Shown piece by piece: positions 50,808 to 61,100 of a stretch of DNA of 64,000 nt. Source of the DNA: Spartobacteria bacterium (GTDB lineage Bacteria; Verrucomicrobiota; Verrucomicrobiia; Chthoniobacterales; Chthoniobacteraceae). The stretch is from NCBI GenBank assembly GCA_021324395.1, contig JAJPJG010000029.1, forward strand, positions 1-64,000, in the 5' to 3' direction. A program made the position numbers and the translations under genes. The notes below the pieces were generated by a model that was not told the origin of the DNA, made no database searches, and worked only from the letters and a program-made list of their open reading frames with translations. Position 1 is the first letter of the stretch. Each line of letters opens with the position of its first letter.

Positions 50808-51110
50808 GGTATTCGGAATGGCAGCATTAAATCGGCAACTTTCGCGCGGCTCATCGGTTTCCCGGGCAAAATCGCATGCAATCCGCGGTGGAGAAGGGGG
50901 TGTCGGCGGCCGAGGATTTTAACCTCACCCGGATTCTCGCCCGGGTTTCAACGGAATCGAACCGCTGCCGCCGATATGTAAAGCGCTGCGCTCGTCGATG
51001 TGTTTTGACGGAGGCGCCGGCTTTTTATTGCAGAAAATGTGCCGGGAGTTGCGCCGGGTATGCGGCGGCGACGGAAGTGCAGTCAGGTCCGCCTGTGAAT
51101 CTCGCGGCGA
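50808..51110. other. Intergenic stretch without a convincing gene
   Basis: About 300 bp between the STAS-like gene and the prenyltransferase gene. A forward frame from an ATG at 50876 to 51154 (92 codons, Cys/Arg-rich) is open, but it overlaps the prenyltransferase 3' end and has no recognisable similarity. A T-arm-like sequence occurs at 50950-50966 (see rejected items). Otherwise nothing seen. Confidence 0.5.
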
Positions 51111-51956
51111 TTACCGACACCCACACTTCACGCTGGCGAGGAATGTGGCGGTGACGAAGACGAGGCCGACGAAGGCGTTGCTGGCAAAGAAGGCGCGGTT
51201 GATGGCGTCGAGGTCGAGGCGGCGGGCGACGCGGTGTTCGTAGATGAGCGCGGCGGCGACGAGCGCGAGGCTGGTGAAGTAGATCGGGCCGAGGTGCGCG
51301 GCGATGCCGAAGGCGACGAGGAGCGCGGCCATGACGAGGTGGAGCAATTGGGCAAGCGTGAGGCTTTTCACGATGCCGAGGCGGACGACGAGCGAGTGCA
51401 GGCCCTCCTTTTTGTCGAAATCGAAATCCTGCGTGGCGTAGATGAGGTCGAACCCGGCGACCCAGAAAAGCACCGCGGCGGCGAGCACGAGCGGCGCGAA
51501 CGCGAAGCTGCCGGTGACGGCGAGCCATGCGCCGACGGGCGATACCGCAAGCGCGAGGCCGAGGAAGAAGTGCGAGAATGGCGTGAAGCGTTTCGTGAGC
51601 GAGTAGAAAAAAACGATCGCCAGCGCGACGGGCGCGAGCGCGTAGCAGAGCGGGTTGATGAAGAACGTCGTTGCGACAAAGGCGGCGGAGCTGACGAAGA
51701 GGAGCGCGATCGCGCTTTTGCGCGGGACGAGCCGGTGCCGCCCGGCGGTGCGCGGATTGCGCTTGTCAATTTCCCAATCGGCGAGCCGGTTGAAGCACAT
51801 CGCGGCGGTGCGCGCGAAGACCATCGAGAGAATGATCAGCGCGAAGATTTTTACCGACGGAATGCCGTGCGCGGCGACGAACATCGCACCGAGCGCGAAC
51901 GGGAGCGCGAAAATCGTGTGCGAAAACCGGATAAACGTGAGCGCGTTTCGCAGCAC
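51111..51956 (-). CDS. UbiA-family prenyltransferase, MqnP-like
   Basis: 281 residues from a GTG at 51956 overlapping the upstream TAG by one base. About eight membrane helices; the two Asp-rich prenyl-diphosphate motifs are NRLADWEIDKRNPRTAGR (about 56-73) and DLIYATQDFDFDKKEG (about 169-184). The NPRTAGR stretch is typical of the UbiA-like proteins assigned to the futalosine menaquinone pathway (MqnP). Attaches the isoprenoid chain to an aromatic ring in the inner membrane. Exact ring substrate is inferred. Confidence 0.88.
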   Translation of the reverse strand: MLRNALTFIRFSHTIFALPFALGAMFVAAHGIPSVKIFALIILSMVFARTAAMCFNRLADWEIDKRNPRTAGRHRLVPRKSAIALLFVSSAAFVATTFFINPLCYALAPVALAIVFFYSLTKRFTPFSHFFLGLALAVSPVGAWLAVTGSFAFAPLVLAAAVLFWVAGFDLIYATQDFDFDKKEGLHSLVVRLGIVKSLTLAQLLHLVMAALLVAFGIAAHLGPIYFTSLALVAAALIYEHRVARRLDLDAINRAFFASNAFVGLVFVTATFLASVKCGCR

Positions 51957-52453
51957 TAGTTCGACTTCGGCCAGTTCGTCGGGCGCTGCGGCGTCGCCTC
52001 GGGCGCAGTTTGTTCGCCGAACAAATCGGCGAGCCGGTCATCGACGCGAATGTCGATGAGCTTCCACGCGTCGCCGCTGCGGTAGTAGTAAAAGCGCCAG
52101 CGCAGCGGGAAGTCCTTGCCGAGCGAAAGGAAAGTGACGCGCAGCAAATGCGCGCCGACGTTTTTCACATCGACGATTTCGTGCCCCTGCAAATCGCCGA
52201 AAAGCTGGATCGCCTGCTGCGTTTTCGATTTGAGCGTCGTGATGTCGTCGGAGCGCTCGCCGATCTTGGTGTCCTTCGTGAGCTGGTCGTAGGCGGCGTC
52301 GATCTGGTGGTTCTCGATCGCGGCGAAAAAGTCGTCGATCTGTTTGCGCACGCCGAGGTCGGCGCGCGGCGCGGTCGCGGTGTTTTTTTTGTCCTGCGCC
52401 AGTGCGGGAACGGCGAGGAGAAGAATGGCGGCAATGAGCGGACGGATGTTCAT
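51956..52453 (-). CDS. Secreted small hypothetical protein (NTF2-like appearance)
   Basis: 165 residues with a signal peptide (MNIRPLIAAILLLAVPALAQ). The mature part starts with a helix (LGVRKQIDDFFAAIENHQIDAAYDQL) and ends in antiparallel strands (HLLRVTFLSLGKDFPLRWRFYYYRSGDAWKLIDIRVDD). This resembles NTF2-like/DUF4864 domains. No catalytic signature. Overlaps both neighbours (4 bp with the MBL-like gene, 1 bp with the prenyltransferase). Confidence 0.7.
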   Translation of the reverse strand: MNIRPLIAAILLLAVPALAQDKKNTATAPRADLGVRKQIDDFFAAIENHQIDAAYDQLTKDTKIGERSDDITTLKSKTQQAIQLFGDLQGHEIVDVKNVGAHLLRVTFLSLGKDFPLRWRFYYYRSGDAWKLIDIRVDDRLADLFGEQTAPEATPQRPTNWPKSN

Positions 52454-53055
52454 GCGAGCAGTTGGGAGAGCCGGCTTTTCGCTTTGGTGACGAGCGGCAA
52501 ACCGTGCGCGAATGTCATCAGTTCAAAGTCCAACTGCAATAGTTTTCGCAACGAGCGGAGCGCGAGTTTCGCGTCGGCGCAGTATTTCGCAGGGAGCGGG
52601 ATGAAGCCGTGCGCGGAGAGGTTGATCAAGGCGTCGCCGACGTGGAGCGCGCTTTCCTGCGCGTGATGCAGAGCGATTTCGCCGGGCACAAACCCAGGCA
52701 GATGCACCGCGCGCAACGCGTCGAGGATCAGCGCGTCGTCGGCGACAGTGTGATCGACGCGAATCGTGAGTTCCGGTTGCGCATCGCTGTGCGCGAAAAC
52801 CGGGACGGCGAATTTATCGCGGAACAACGCGGCGGCGCGTTCGTGGTTTCCATTCGTAAGCACGACGGCGGCGGGCGTCCTGTTTTGCAGGAGCTCCGCC
52901 AGCGGCTCGTCCGCGAGCGGGATCGGGTCGATGAAAACAAGACCCGACGGAAGCTCGATCGCGCAGCTGCTCAAATCGACTTTGTTCGCCGGATCGTAAG
53001 CCTGCCAGAACCAGAGGCCGTCGCGAATCCGCTGCAACTCGTCCGCCGCTTTCAT
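52450..53055 (-). CDS. MBL-fold protein with lost metal-binding motif
   Basis: 201 residues from the ATG at 53055 (MKAADELQRIRDGLWFWQAYD). The beta-lactamase-fold layout is recognisable: CAIELPSGLVFIDPIP, then VVLTNGNHERAAALF where metallo-hydrolases have HxHxDH, PVFAHSDAQPEL, LPGFVPGEIALHHAQESALHVGDALI where PGH is expected. The first His pair, Asp-His and the PGH histidine are replaced (N-x-N-H-E-R and PGF). The fold is probably kept for binding rather than metal hydrolysis; such degenerate MBL proteins are known. Confidence 0.75.
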   Translation of the reverse strand: MKAADELQRIRDGLWFWQAYDPANKVDLSSCAIELPSGLVFIDPIPLADEPLAELLQNRTPAAVVLTNGNHERAAALFRDKFAVPVFAHSDAQPELTIRVDHTVADDALILDALRAVHLPGFVPGEIALHHAQESALHVGDALINLSAHGFIPLPAKYCADAKLALRSLRKLLQLDFELMTFAHGLPLVTKAKSRLSQLLA

Positions 53056-53065
53056 CGTGCGAATT

Positions 53066-55063
53066 TTAGACTTCGTGCAGCGCGACATCCGCCGCGCCGC
53101 CAAACTCGATGTCGTCGATGTCGGGATTCGCATTAAGCGGCTCAACGAAGCCGCCGACTTTCATTGCGTCGATCTGGTGCGCGACGAAGCCGAATGCGTC
53201 GCCAGTCGCCGTCGTGCCGTAAACATGTCCGCCGATGATGATGCTCGCGATTTTCGTCACCGGATCGCCGACGTTGATGAAGCGGTCATGCAAATCGCCG
53301 AAGTTCACGTTGTCGGCGTTCACGCCGCTGCCGCCGGTTGCGTCGTCCGCGCCGAGATTTTTTACCCCGGCGACGAGATCGCTGGCGATCCAGTTCCCGC
53401 CAACGGTGACTTTGCCTATGTTCGCCTTGCCGTTGGTCGGCGTCTCGCTGAGCGGATCGAACCCGGCGAGGATGCGCGCGTTATCGACCTTGCCTTTGAC
53501 GGTGAGGTTGTCGAACGCGGTGTCGCTGCTCAGCCCATCCTGCGCCGTCACATACACGGGATGTGCGGCCATGCCCTGAAGATTGCCGTTCACAGTCATC
53601 GTGCCGATTTTTCCATAAACCCGGACGGAGCCGCTAAGCGAGCCGGTGCCGGAGAAAATGGAACCGCCGATGGTGAGGTTCTCGATGATGCCGGTGGTGT
53701 AGATCATGCCGGTGTCAGTGAATGCGCCGCCGATGATGTTGTGGCCGATTTTGATCGTGCCGGTGTCGCTCTCGCCGCCATAGCCGACGATGCGGCCTGC
53801 GTAGTTCGCGGTGCCGCCGAAAATCGAGCCGCCGATGGTGACGCTGGCGATCTCGCCCGTCGCGGAAACATCCCCGGTGTCGCTATGTGAGCCGCCGACG
53901 AGATTGTGCTTGATGATGACGTTGCCAAGGGAGCCTTTCGAATTGAACACGCCGCCGCTGAACGAGCCACTGCCGCCGAAGACCGAGCCGTTGATGGTGA
54001 CGTTGCCGACTTTGACGGAACTGGCAAACGGATTGGCGAGGACGGCGCCGGTGTAATTTCCGCCGCCGCCGAAAACGGAACCGCCGATGGTGACGTTGTC
54101 GATTTGTCCCTGGCTGTCGATCGAGCCGCTGAGTTGATCGCCACCGCCGATCACGTCATGTCCGATTTTAACAGTGCCGAGTTTTGCGACCGCTGCGATC
54201 TCGCCGCCATCGTTGCTGCCGCCGCCGATGATCGAGCCGCCGACGGTGAGAGTATCAACGGAAAAGAGGCTGATGAGGCCGGTATCGCCGTATCCGCTGC
54301 CGCGCAAGTCGCCGCCGATCTTCAGCGAGCCGACGCTGTGCGCGACGAGGGCACCGGTGCTGGCGGATTTGCCGCCGATGAGCGAGCCGCCGATGACGCC
54401 GCTCGTGAGATTGTTATTGATGTAAATTTCGCCGTTGCCGTTCTGGCTCGTTGCGCTCGTGCCGCGAATGTCGCCGCCGATTTTCAACGTGCCGACATTT
54501 CCGCCGATATGAACCTGGCCTTCGTTGCTGGCGAGTCCGCCGAGCACCGAGCCGCCAATGCTGAGGCTGCCGACGTTGCCGCTGCCGGTGATGTTGATGT
54601 AGCTGCCATCGACATCGTGTTTAACATTAATCGCGCCGGCGTCGCCGTTGATCGAAATCGCCGAGCTGGTGACTTTGTAACGTCCGAGCGAGTTGACGTT
54701 CAGCGCGGCGATGGCGGGCGTGCCGCTGGTGTTCGTGCCGACGGTCAGGTAGTTCAGGTTGCCCTTGACGGTCACGGTGCCGAGATCGAGTCCGGTGGCG
54801 TCGATTTTGTTAACCGCGACAAGTCCATCGCCGCCATTTTTCTGCACGGTGATGGAAACATTCGCGCCGTTAAATTCAGTGCCGGAGAAAGCGAGGTTTA
54901 GAAAGAGTTCGTTGCCGGTAAAACTGACGCCGGAGGCCAGATCCGCGCTTTTACCAAGCGAGGCATTGATCGTGACCTTGTCGCCATCGCCATCAACGAA
55001 CGAAAACACGGCGGCTGGCGCGATGCGGCTTTCGAGTGGTTCGATGAAATTCATGGTTTTCAC
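53066..55063 (-). CDS. Large 26-residue-repeat surface protein with LEPRIAPA-type N-terminal tag (copy 2)
   Basis: 665 residues. N-terminus MKTMNFIEPLESRIAPAAVF is the LEPR-type tag found on large planctomycete and verrucomicrobial exported proteins; there is no classical signal peptide. From about 160 to 480 a roughly 26-residue unit repeats, e.g. LGTVKIGHDVIGGGDQLSGS and VDTLTVGGSIIGGGSNDGGE, alternating GGS and GHD forms. It resembles a right-handed beta-solenoid. The C-terminal part (GNWIASDLVAG...GHVYGTT...FGFVAHQIDAMKVGG) is shared with copy 1. Likely extracellular adhesin or S-layer-like; function unknown. Confidence 0.8.
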   Translation of the reverse strand: MKTMNFIEPLESRIAPAAVFSFVDGDGDKVTINASLGKSADLASGVSFTGNELFLNLAFSGTEFNGANVSITVQKNGGDGLVAVNKIDATGLDLGTVTVKGNLNYLTVGTNTSGTPAIAALNVNSLGRYKVTSSAISINGDAGAINVKHDVDGSYINITGSGNVGSLSIGGSVLGGLASNEGQVHIGGNVGTLKIGGDIRGTSATSQNGNGEIYINNNLTSGVIGGSLIGGKSASTGALVAHSVGSLKIGGDLRGSGYGDTGLISLFSVDTLTVGGSIIGGGSNDGGEIAAVAKLGTVKIGHDVIGGGDQLSGSIDSQGQIDNVTIGGSVFGGGGNYTGAVLANPFASSVKVGNVTINGSVFGGSGSFSGGVFNSKGSLGNVIIKHNLVGGSHSDTGDVSATGEIASVTIGGSIFGGTANYAGRIVGYGGESDTGTIKIGHNIIGGAFTDTGMIYTTGIIENLTIGGSIFSGTGSLSGSVRVYGKIGTMTVNGNLQGMAAHPVYVTAQDGLSSDTAFDNLTVKGKVDNARILAGFDPLSETPTNGKANIGKVTVGGNWIASDLVAGVKNLGADDATGGSGVNADNVNFGDLHDRFINVGDPVTKIASIIIGGHVYGTTATGDAFGFVAHQIDAMKVGGFVEPLNANPDIDDIEFGGAADVALHEV

Positions 55064-57093
55064 AGGCCGAAGTTGACGATGTCGAAGTCCGCGGTGATGC
55101 CGACCGGAATATCGAGCGCGCTGATCAGGATATTGTTTCCGCCGATTTTTACGGGTCCGATGTGATGCGAGACAAAACCGAAGTGATCGCTGTTGCTGAT
55201 GCCCGAGGGAGTGCCGAGCACTTCGCCGCCGATGGTAACGCTCGCGATTCTTACGGACTTCGTCGCATCGATCAGCGTGTCGTTGCCATCGCCGAATTTC
55301 GGCTTCCCGGCATTTTGCGCACCGGCGACGATGCTGCTCGCGATCCAGTCGCCCTTCACGTTTACCGCGCCGATGCTCGCGCCGCCATTTTTCGCGGTGA
55401 GGAAAATGTCGTAGCCCGCGAGGATTTCCGCGTTTTTAACTTCGCCTTTAACGGTGATTTTACCCATCGCGATTTCGGTTGCGATTCCCGACGAAGTCGC
55501 GCCCTGCGCCGAGATCACTGCGGGCTGTGTAGATTCGCCGACGATGTTTCCGTTTACAGTGAGCGAGGTAAAGCTGCCGTTGCAGCGCACAGAACCACTC
55601 GTCGAACCGTCGCCCGATGACACGGAGCCACCGATCGCGACGGTGCTCATGTTGCCGTTGCAGAAAATGATTCCAGTGTCGGTGAATGCGCCACCGACCA
55701 CATCGTGTCCGATTTTTACCGGGCCGAGTGACGAAAAAACCGCGAGGCCGGAACCAGCACTGATGCGTCCTGCGTAAGCCGCGGAGCCGCCGATGAGCGA
55801 ACCGCCGACCGTCACGCCGGCGATACTGCCTTGCGCGGAAATGTCACCGGAGTCAGCGTGGCTGCCGCCGACGAGGTCGTGGCTGATTTTGACGACGCCG
55901 ACCGGGCCGCTTGGATTGTAAACACCGCCTGTGAAACTGTCGCTGCCGCCCATCACCGAGCCGAGAATGGTGACGCTCCCAATGCTTTCCGCGATCGTTC
56001 CATTCGTTTTGATCGAGCCGGAGCCGCTGCCTGAGCCACCGATGATGTCGCCACCGATAATGACGTTGGAAATTTTGTTCGTGCCGGCTTGAGAGGAATA
56101 AAGATAAACCGAACCGGAGTCGATCCCCCCGCCGCCGCGGAGATCATGCAAGATTTTTACGCTGCCGATGCTGACATCAGAATTGATGTTGCCGCTGTAA
56201 TTTCCCGTTCCGCCAATCAACGAGCCGCCGACGGTGACGGCGCCGAGCGCGCCTCCTGCAAAAATCTGGGCGGAAGCCCCGCCGCTGCCGCCGCGAACAT
56301 CGCCGCCGATACTCACCGATTTGAGATTGTGCTGTGAATTGATGATGCCGGATGAACTATTCGATCCGCCGATAAACGAACCTTTGATAGTGATGGTTCC
56401 AATGTTCCCATCGCCCAGGATTTCGCCGGTGGAAGCCGCGGATCCGCCGATGAGATCGCCATTGATTTTCACCGAGCCGAGATTCCCCGGCGCATAAATT
56501 TGGCCCTCTGTCGAACTGCTGCCGCCAATCAGCGAACCACCGATGAAAACGCTGGCGATGTTCGCGCCGGCTCCGGTTCCACCCGAAACGATTTGGCCGC
56601 GAACGACATCGCCCGCGATATTAATGGCACCCATCCCGCCTTGGGGTCCGATGCCAATCCAGCCCGCGCCAGTAGTGGTTCCAAACGACCCGACCGACTG
56701 CACATTCACAGACTTGAACGTTACTTTTGTGGCGTCATTGCCGCCATCGATCGCGCCGACATCCCCATTCACCGTGATTTTGCACCCATCGACGGTGGTA
56801 TAAATTTCCCCTACGTTGACCAGCCCGTCGCCGTTTCCGATTTTTTGCGCGGTGATATTGATGCCGATTCCATCGTGCACGTTCGAGGCGGAGCTGAGAT
56901 AGAGCTTCTGCAATTGCCCGCTTGAGACTGTGATCACATTCGCGAGATTCGCCTGCGTCAAAATCGGCTGCGTGAATTTCACCGTCACTTTGTCGCCGTC
57001 CACATCGGAAAACGTCGCCGTCATCGGATTGACGAAGGTCAATCCCGCAGGCGCGATTCGCGGCTCGAGCGGCTCAATGGGCATCGCGCGCAT
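55060..57093 (-). CDS. Large 26-residue-repeat surface protein with LEPRIAPA-type N-terminal tag (copy 1)
   Basis: 677 residues, tandem paralogue of the next gene (4-bp overlap, ATGA). Tag MRAMPIEPLEPRIAPAGLTF, then a calcium-like acidic start shared by both (FSDVDGDKVTVKF versus FVDGDGDKVTINA). Repeats of the form IGTITIKGSFIGGSNSSSG and VGVVKISHDLVGGSHADSG follow, with C-terminal KGDWIASSIVAG, GGEVLGTPSG and FGFVSHHIGPVKIGG. Gly/Ser/Ile-rich, no Cys-rich parts. Predicted beta-solenoid exported to the cell surface. Confidence 0.8.
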   Translation of the reverse strand: MRAMPIEPLEPRIAPAGLTFVNPMTATFSDVDGDKVTVKFTQPILTQANLANVITVSSGQLQKLYLSSASNVHDGIGINITAQKIGNGDGLVNVGEIYTTVDGCKITVNGDVGAIDGGNDATKVTFKSVNVQSVGSFGTTTGAGWIGIGPQGGMGAINIAGDVVRGQIVSGGTGAGANIASVFIGGSLIGGSSSTEGQIYAPGNLGSVKINGDLIGGSAASTGEILGDGNIGTITIKGSFIGGSNSSSGIINSQHNLKSVSIGGDVRGGSGGASAQIFAGGALGAVTVGGSLIGGTGNYSGNINSDVSIGSVKILHDLRGGGGIDSGSVYLYSSQAGTNKISNVIIGGDIIGGSGSGSGSIKTNGTIAESIGSVTILGSVMGGSDSFTGGVYNPSGPVGVVKISHDLVGGSHADSGDISAQGSIAGVTVGGSLIGGSAAYAGRISAGSGLAVFSSLGPVKIGHDVVGGAFTDTGIIFCNGNMSTVAIGGSVSSGDGSTSGSVRCNGSFTSLTVNGNIVGESTQPAVISAQGATSSGIATEIAMGKITVKGEVKNAEILAGYDIFLTAKNGGASIGAVNVKGDWIASSIVAGAQNAGKPKFGDGNDTLIDATKSVRIASVTIGGEVLGTPSGISNSDHFGFVSHHIGPVKIGGNNILISALDIPVGITADFDIVNFGL

Positions 57094-57127
57094 CTAGCGG
57101 AGTCGGGTCGTTACGTCGATGCCAAAA

Positions 57128-58075
57128 TCAACGCGCCGGCTGTTTAATTGCGCGCTCATATTGCCGCGTGCGAACCCCCCAGACGATGAACGCAGCGCCA
57201 ATGGCGACGAAGAACAGCGACAAAAATTGTCCGCGCGTGAATGGCCCCGTCAGCGGGGCATCGGGCACGCGGAAAATTTCACCAAAAATTCGCAGCAGGG
57301 CGTAAAGCACGAAAAATGCGCCGGTGATTACGCCGCGCGGCACGCGCACTTTCGTCCGCAAAAACCAGAGCGCGCAAAAAAGCACGAGACCCTCGAGACA
57401 TGCCTCGTAGATCTGCGACGGATGACGCGGCGGCAGCAGCGTGCGCAGCATTTCGACGATGCGCGGATCGTGTCGCGATGCATCGATGATCGCGCCGACG
57501 GTGTCGTAGTGAGAGTCAATTTGAACCGACGCGTCGAGCGCGCGTTCGGCGAGCGCCCGTTCATCAAGCAGCTCTTTTGGAAATTGCACCGCCCATGACA
57601 CGGTCGTCGGATGTCCGTAAAGTTCGCCATTGATGAAATTCGCGACGCGTCCGAAGAACAATCCGACCGGCGCGACGACGCACAAATTATCGCCGATGCT
57701 CGTCCACGACAGCCGATGTTTGCGCGCGTAAAAAAGCGTAAACAAAATCAGCCCGATCATTCCGCCGTGACTCGCCATGCCGCCTTCCCACACGCGAAAA
57801 AACAGCAGCGGATCGTGTCGCCACGCATTGAAATCGTAAAAAAGCATGTGCCCCAGCCGGCCGCCGAGCATCACGCCGAACACCGCGCCCCACGTGATGA
57901 AGTCTCCGACTTTTTCTGGCGGCAACTCCGAATAGCCGCGTTTCGATAGCCACGTGTAAAGCCAGTAGCCAACCGCGAACGCGAGCACATACGCGAAGCC
58001 ATACCAGCGCAGTCCGAAGCCGGGCCGGATTTCCCAGATAAACGGGCTGAGCGTGTGCAAATAAAACGCGAGCAT
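57128..58075 (-). CDS. lgt: Prolipoprotein diacylglyceryl transferase
   Basis: 315 residues with about seven membrane helices. Catalytic and signature parts: GGRLGHMLFYDF, GGMASHGGMIG, FFGRVANFINGELYGHPTT (Lgt signature with the essential Arg and Asn-Phe-x-Asn-x-Glu pattern), HPSQIYEACLEG. Transfers diacylglyceryl from phosphatidylglycerol to the lipobox Cys in the inner membrane. An insertion of about 45 residues (ERALAERALDASVQIDSHYDTVGAI) lies before the HPSQ segment. Follows uvrA by 47 bp. Confidence 0.95.
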   Translation of the reverse strand: MLAFYLHTLSPFIWEIRPGFGLRWYGFAYVLAFAVGYWLYTWLSKRGYSELPPEKVGDFITWGAVFGVMLGGRLGHMLFYDFNAWRHDPLLFFRVWEGGMASHGGMIGLILFTLFYARKHRLSWTSIGDNLCVVAPVGLFFGRVANFINGELYGHPTTVSWAVQFPKELLDERALAERALDASVQIDSHYDTVGAIIDASRHDPRIVEMLRTLLPPRHPSQIYEACLEGLVLFCALWFLRTKVRVPRGVITGAFFVLYALLRIFGEIFRVPDAPLTGPFTRGQFLSLFFVAIGAAFIVWGVRTRQYERAIKQPAR

Positions 58076-58122
58076 CGCTGGTGAATGCGAAATCGCCGCG
58101 CTCGACGCAACTGCAATCCGCG

Positions 58123-61100
58123 TCAGTTCTGCAAAACCTCGCGCAAAAACGGTGCGGTGCGGCTCGTCTTGTTTTTCGCGACCTGCTCGGGCGTGCCCGT
58201 GGCAACGACTTCACCGCCCTTTTCGCCGGCCTCCGGGCCGATGTCGATGACGTAGTCGGCGTCCGCGATGAGGCTGAGATTGTGCTCGATGACGATAACC
58301 GTATTTCCGTCGTCAGTCAGGCGATGTAAAACTTTAAGCAGCTCCTCGACGTCAGCCATGTGCAGGCCGATCGTCGGTTCCTCGAGCAAGTAGAGCGTCG
58401 ATTTCGGCTCGCGCTGTTTGCGCAAGCGGGACGTGTCACTGCGCGCGACGCCGCGCGTGAGCTCGGTCACGAGCTTGAGCCGTTGCGCTTCCCCGCCGCT
58501 CAGTGTCGGGCTCGGCTGGCCGAGCTTCAGATAGCCGAGACCGGTCTCGCAGAGCAGCCCGAGCGGGCGATGAATTTTCGGGTTCGCTTTAAAAAATTCC
58601 GCGGCTTCCTCAAACGTCATGTCGAGCACGTCGCCGATGCTTTTATCGTTGTATAACACTTCGAGGGTCTGCTCGTTGTATCGCTTGCCGTGGCAGTCGC
58701 CGCACGGAATGTAGCTCGCCGGCAGAAAATTCATCTCAATCTTGATCACGCCCTGCCCCCCGCACGTTTCGCAGCGGCCACCCTGGTTGTTGAACGAAAA
58801 GCGCGACGCCGTGTAGCCGCGCATGCGCGCGACCGGCAGCGTGGCGAATTGCTTGCGGATTTCGTCGAAGAAACCGATGTAGGTTGCCGGCGTTGATCGC
58901 GAGGTTTTACCGATCGGCGATTGATCGACTTCGTAAATCGCTTCCAAAAATTCCGTGCCGCGAACCGACTCGAAATTGTGCGCTTCGGTTTTTGAGCGAG
59001 ATAGCTTTTGTTTTACAGCAGGCAAAAGAACGCTGCGCATCAGCGTGCTCTTGCCCGAGCCGGAAATACCGGTGATAACGCTGAATCGCCCGACCGGGAA
59101 ACGCACGTCGACGCCCTTCAAATTGTTCGCGCAAGCGCCGTCCAGCTCGATCCAGCGCGTGACGTCGTGCAGCGAGCGGCGCGTTTTGCGCGTGGGGTGA
59201 CAGAGCGGTTCGCGCAAACAACGCCCGGTCGCGGAGCGCGCGATCGTTTTGATTTCGTCCATGGTGCCGATGCCGACGACTTCGCCGCCGCGCGAGCCGG
59301 CGCACGGGCCGAGATCGACGATGGTATCTGCGCGGCGCATGGTGTCTTCGTCGTGCTCGACGATAACGAGCGAGTTCCCTTTTTGTTTCAATGCCTCGAG
59401 CGTGTCGAGAAGCGCGCGGTTGTCGCGCGGGTGCAAGCCGATCGTCGGTTCATCGAGCACGTAAAGCACGCCGCGCAAATTCGAACCAAGCTGCGCCGCA
59501 AGCCGGATGCGCTGCGATTCACCGCCGCTCAAAGTTTTCGCCGAGCGATTCAGCGCGAGATAATCGAGCCCGACTTTCGCCATGAAATGCAACCGCTGCG
59601 TGATCTCGGGCACGATGTCCTGCGCGATGATCTGCTGAATATTGTCAAACTTCATCTTTCCGAGCAGCGACTCCGCGCGACTGACCGAGCATGCGGTAAA
59701 CGCGTCAATCGTCAGCCCGTGCACGCGCACGTTGCGCGCGATCGGATTTAGTCGCGAACCCTTGCAGAATGGGCATTCCACGGTCTCGCCTTCCTCCAGC
59801 GATTCGTGCTGGCGCTCCTCGTCGAGCTCGGCTTCAAGCAACGATTCGCTCTCGCTCTCGGGCGCGTCCCAGACTTCACCGAAGCCGTGGCATTGCGAGC
59901 ACCAGCCGTGCGGAGAGTTGAACGAAAAAATGCGCGGATCGAGTTCCTCGAACGATTGCCCGCAGCCGGGGCAGTTCATTTCCCTGCTTAAAATCGTCGA
60001 GCGATTTTTCGCATCGAGCAATCGCGCCGTGCCTTTGCCGATTTCGAGAGCGCGTGTCACAAGTGTGCGCACCTCTTCCGGGTTGGACGTTTCGCCGATG
60101 AGCACGTCGATTGTGTGTTCACGGAAGCGCTCCAGTTTTGCAAAACCTTCCGCCGCGACGAATTTACCATCGACAAACAACGTGTTAAAATTTTGTCGCA
60201 AGGCCCATTTCGCGACGTCGGTGTGAAAACCTTTCCGTGCCTTGATCACCGGCGCGAGAATTTTGACACTGCCTTTTTGCGCGAGTTCCGCAGCTTGTTG
60301 CGTGATCGATGCAACGCTCCGGCCTTCGACCGGCACCTGGCACTTCGGGCACCATTGCGTGCCGAGCTTCGCAAAAAGCAGTCGCAGAAAATGGTAAACT
60401 TCGGTGACGGTCGCGACGGTCGATTTTCCGCCGCCGCGCGTGACGCGCTGCTCGATGGCAACCGTCGGCGGCAGCCCGGTGATCAAGTCCACATCAGGCT
60501 TTTCGAGCTGCTCGACGAACTGCCGCGCATAAGGCGACATGCTGTCGAGAAAGCGCCGCTGGCCTTCCGCGAACAGGATGTCGAATGCCAGCGTCGATTT
60601 GCCCGAACCGCTCAGGCCGGTCACGACGACCATTTGATCGCGCGGAATCGAGAGCGAGATGTTTTTCAAATTGTGCTCGCGCGCGCCGCGAACCTGGATC
60701 GAGTGATTGCTGAAATGCGGCGACTGCTCGGCGATGCGCAGCGATTCGGTTTCATCGTCAATTTCGAACGATGCCTTTTTCGATCCGCGCAAAGTTTCGC
60801 GCAAAAATTTGCCGGTGTGCGATTCGTCGATTTGCGCAACTTGCTCCGGCGTTCCTTTCGCGACCACGAGCCCGCCTTCATCGCCGGCCTCGGGCCCGAG
60901 ATCGATCACGTAATCGGCGCACTTGATCACCTCGAGATTGTGCTCGATGACGACGAGCGAATTCCCCTGCTCGACGAGCCGGTTAAACATTTTGAGCAAC
61001 AACGCTACATCGTCGAAATGCAACCCGGTTGTCGGTTCGTCGAAAATGAGCAGGCTGTTTTCGGAGTCTTCGCTCGTCAGATGGCTGACGAGTTTGAGTC

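Noticed and set aside
50950-50966. On the reverse strand AGCGGTTCGATTCCGTT looks like a tRNA T-arm (5-bp stem, TTCGATT loop).
   Set aside because: No matching acceptor, anticodon or D arms are found in the expected 60 nt upstream, so it is not a tRNA gene; a tRNA remnant or att scar cannot be shown.
50876-51154. Forward 92-codon Cys/Arg-rich frame.
   Set aside because: Overlaps the prenyltransferase 3' end, weak start context and no recognisable similarity; listed only as part of the intergenic description.
53906-54901. Long forward open frame of over 300 codons antisense to the repeat proteins, and similar antisense frames over most GC-rich genes.
   Set aside because: They mirror the Gly/Ile repeats of the reverse-strand genes and have Ala/Asp-rich composition without family similarity; antisense shadows are expected at this GC content.
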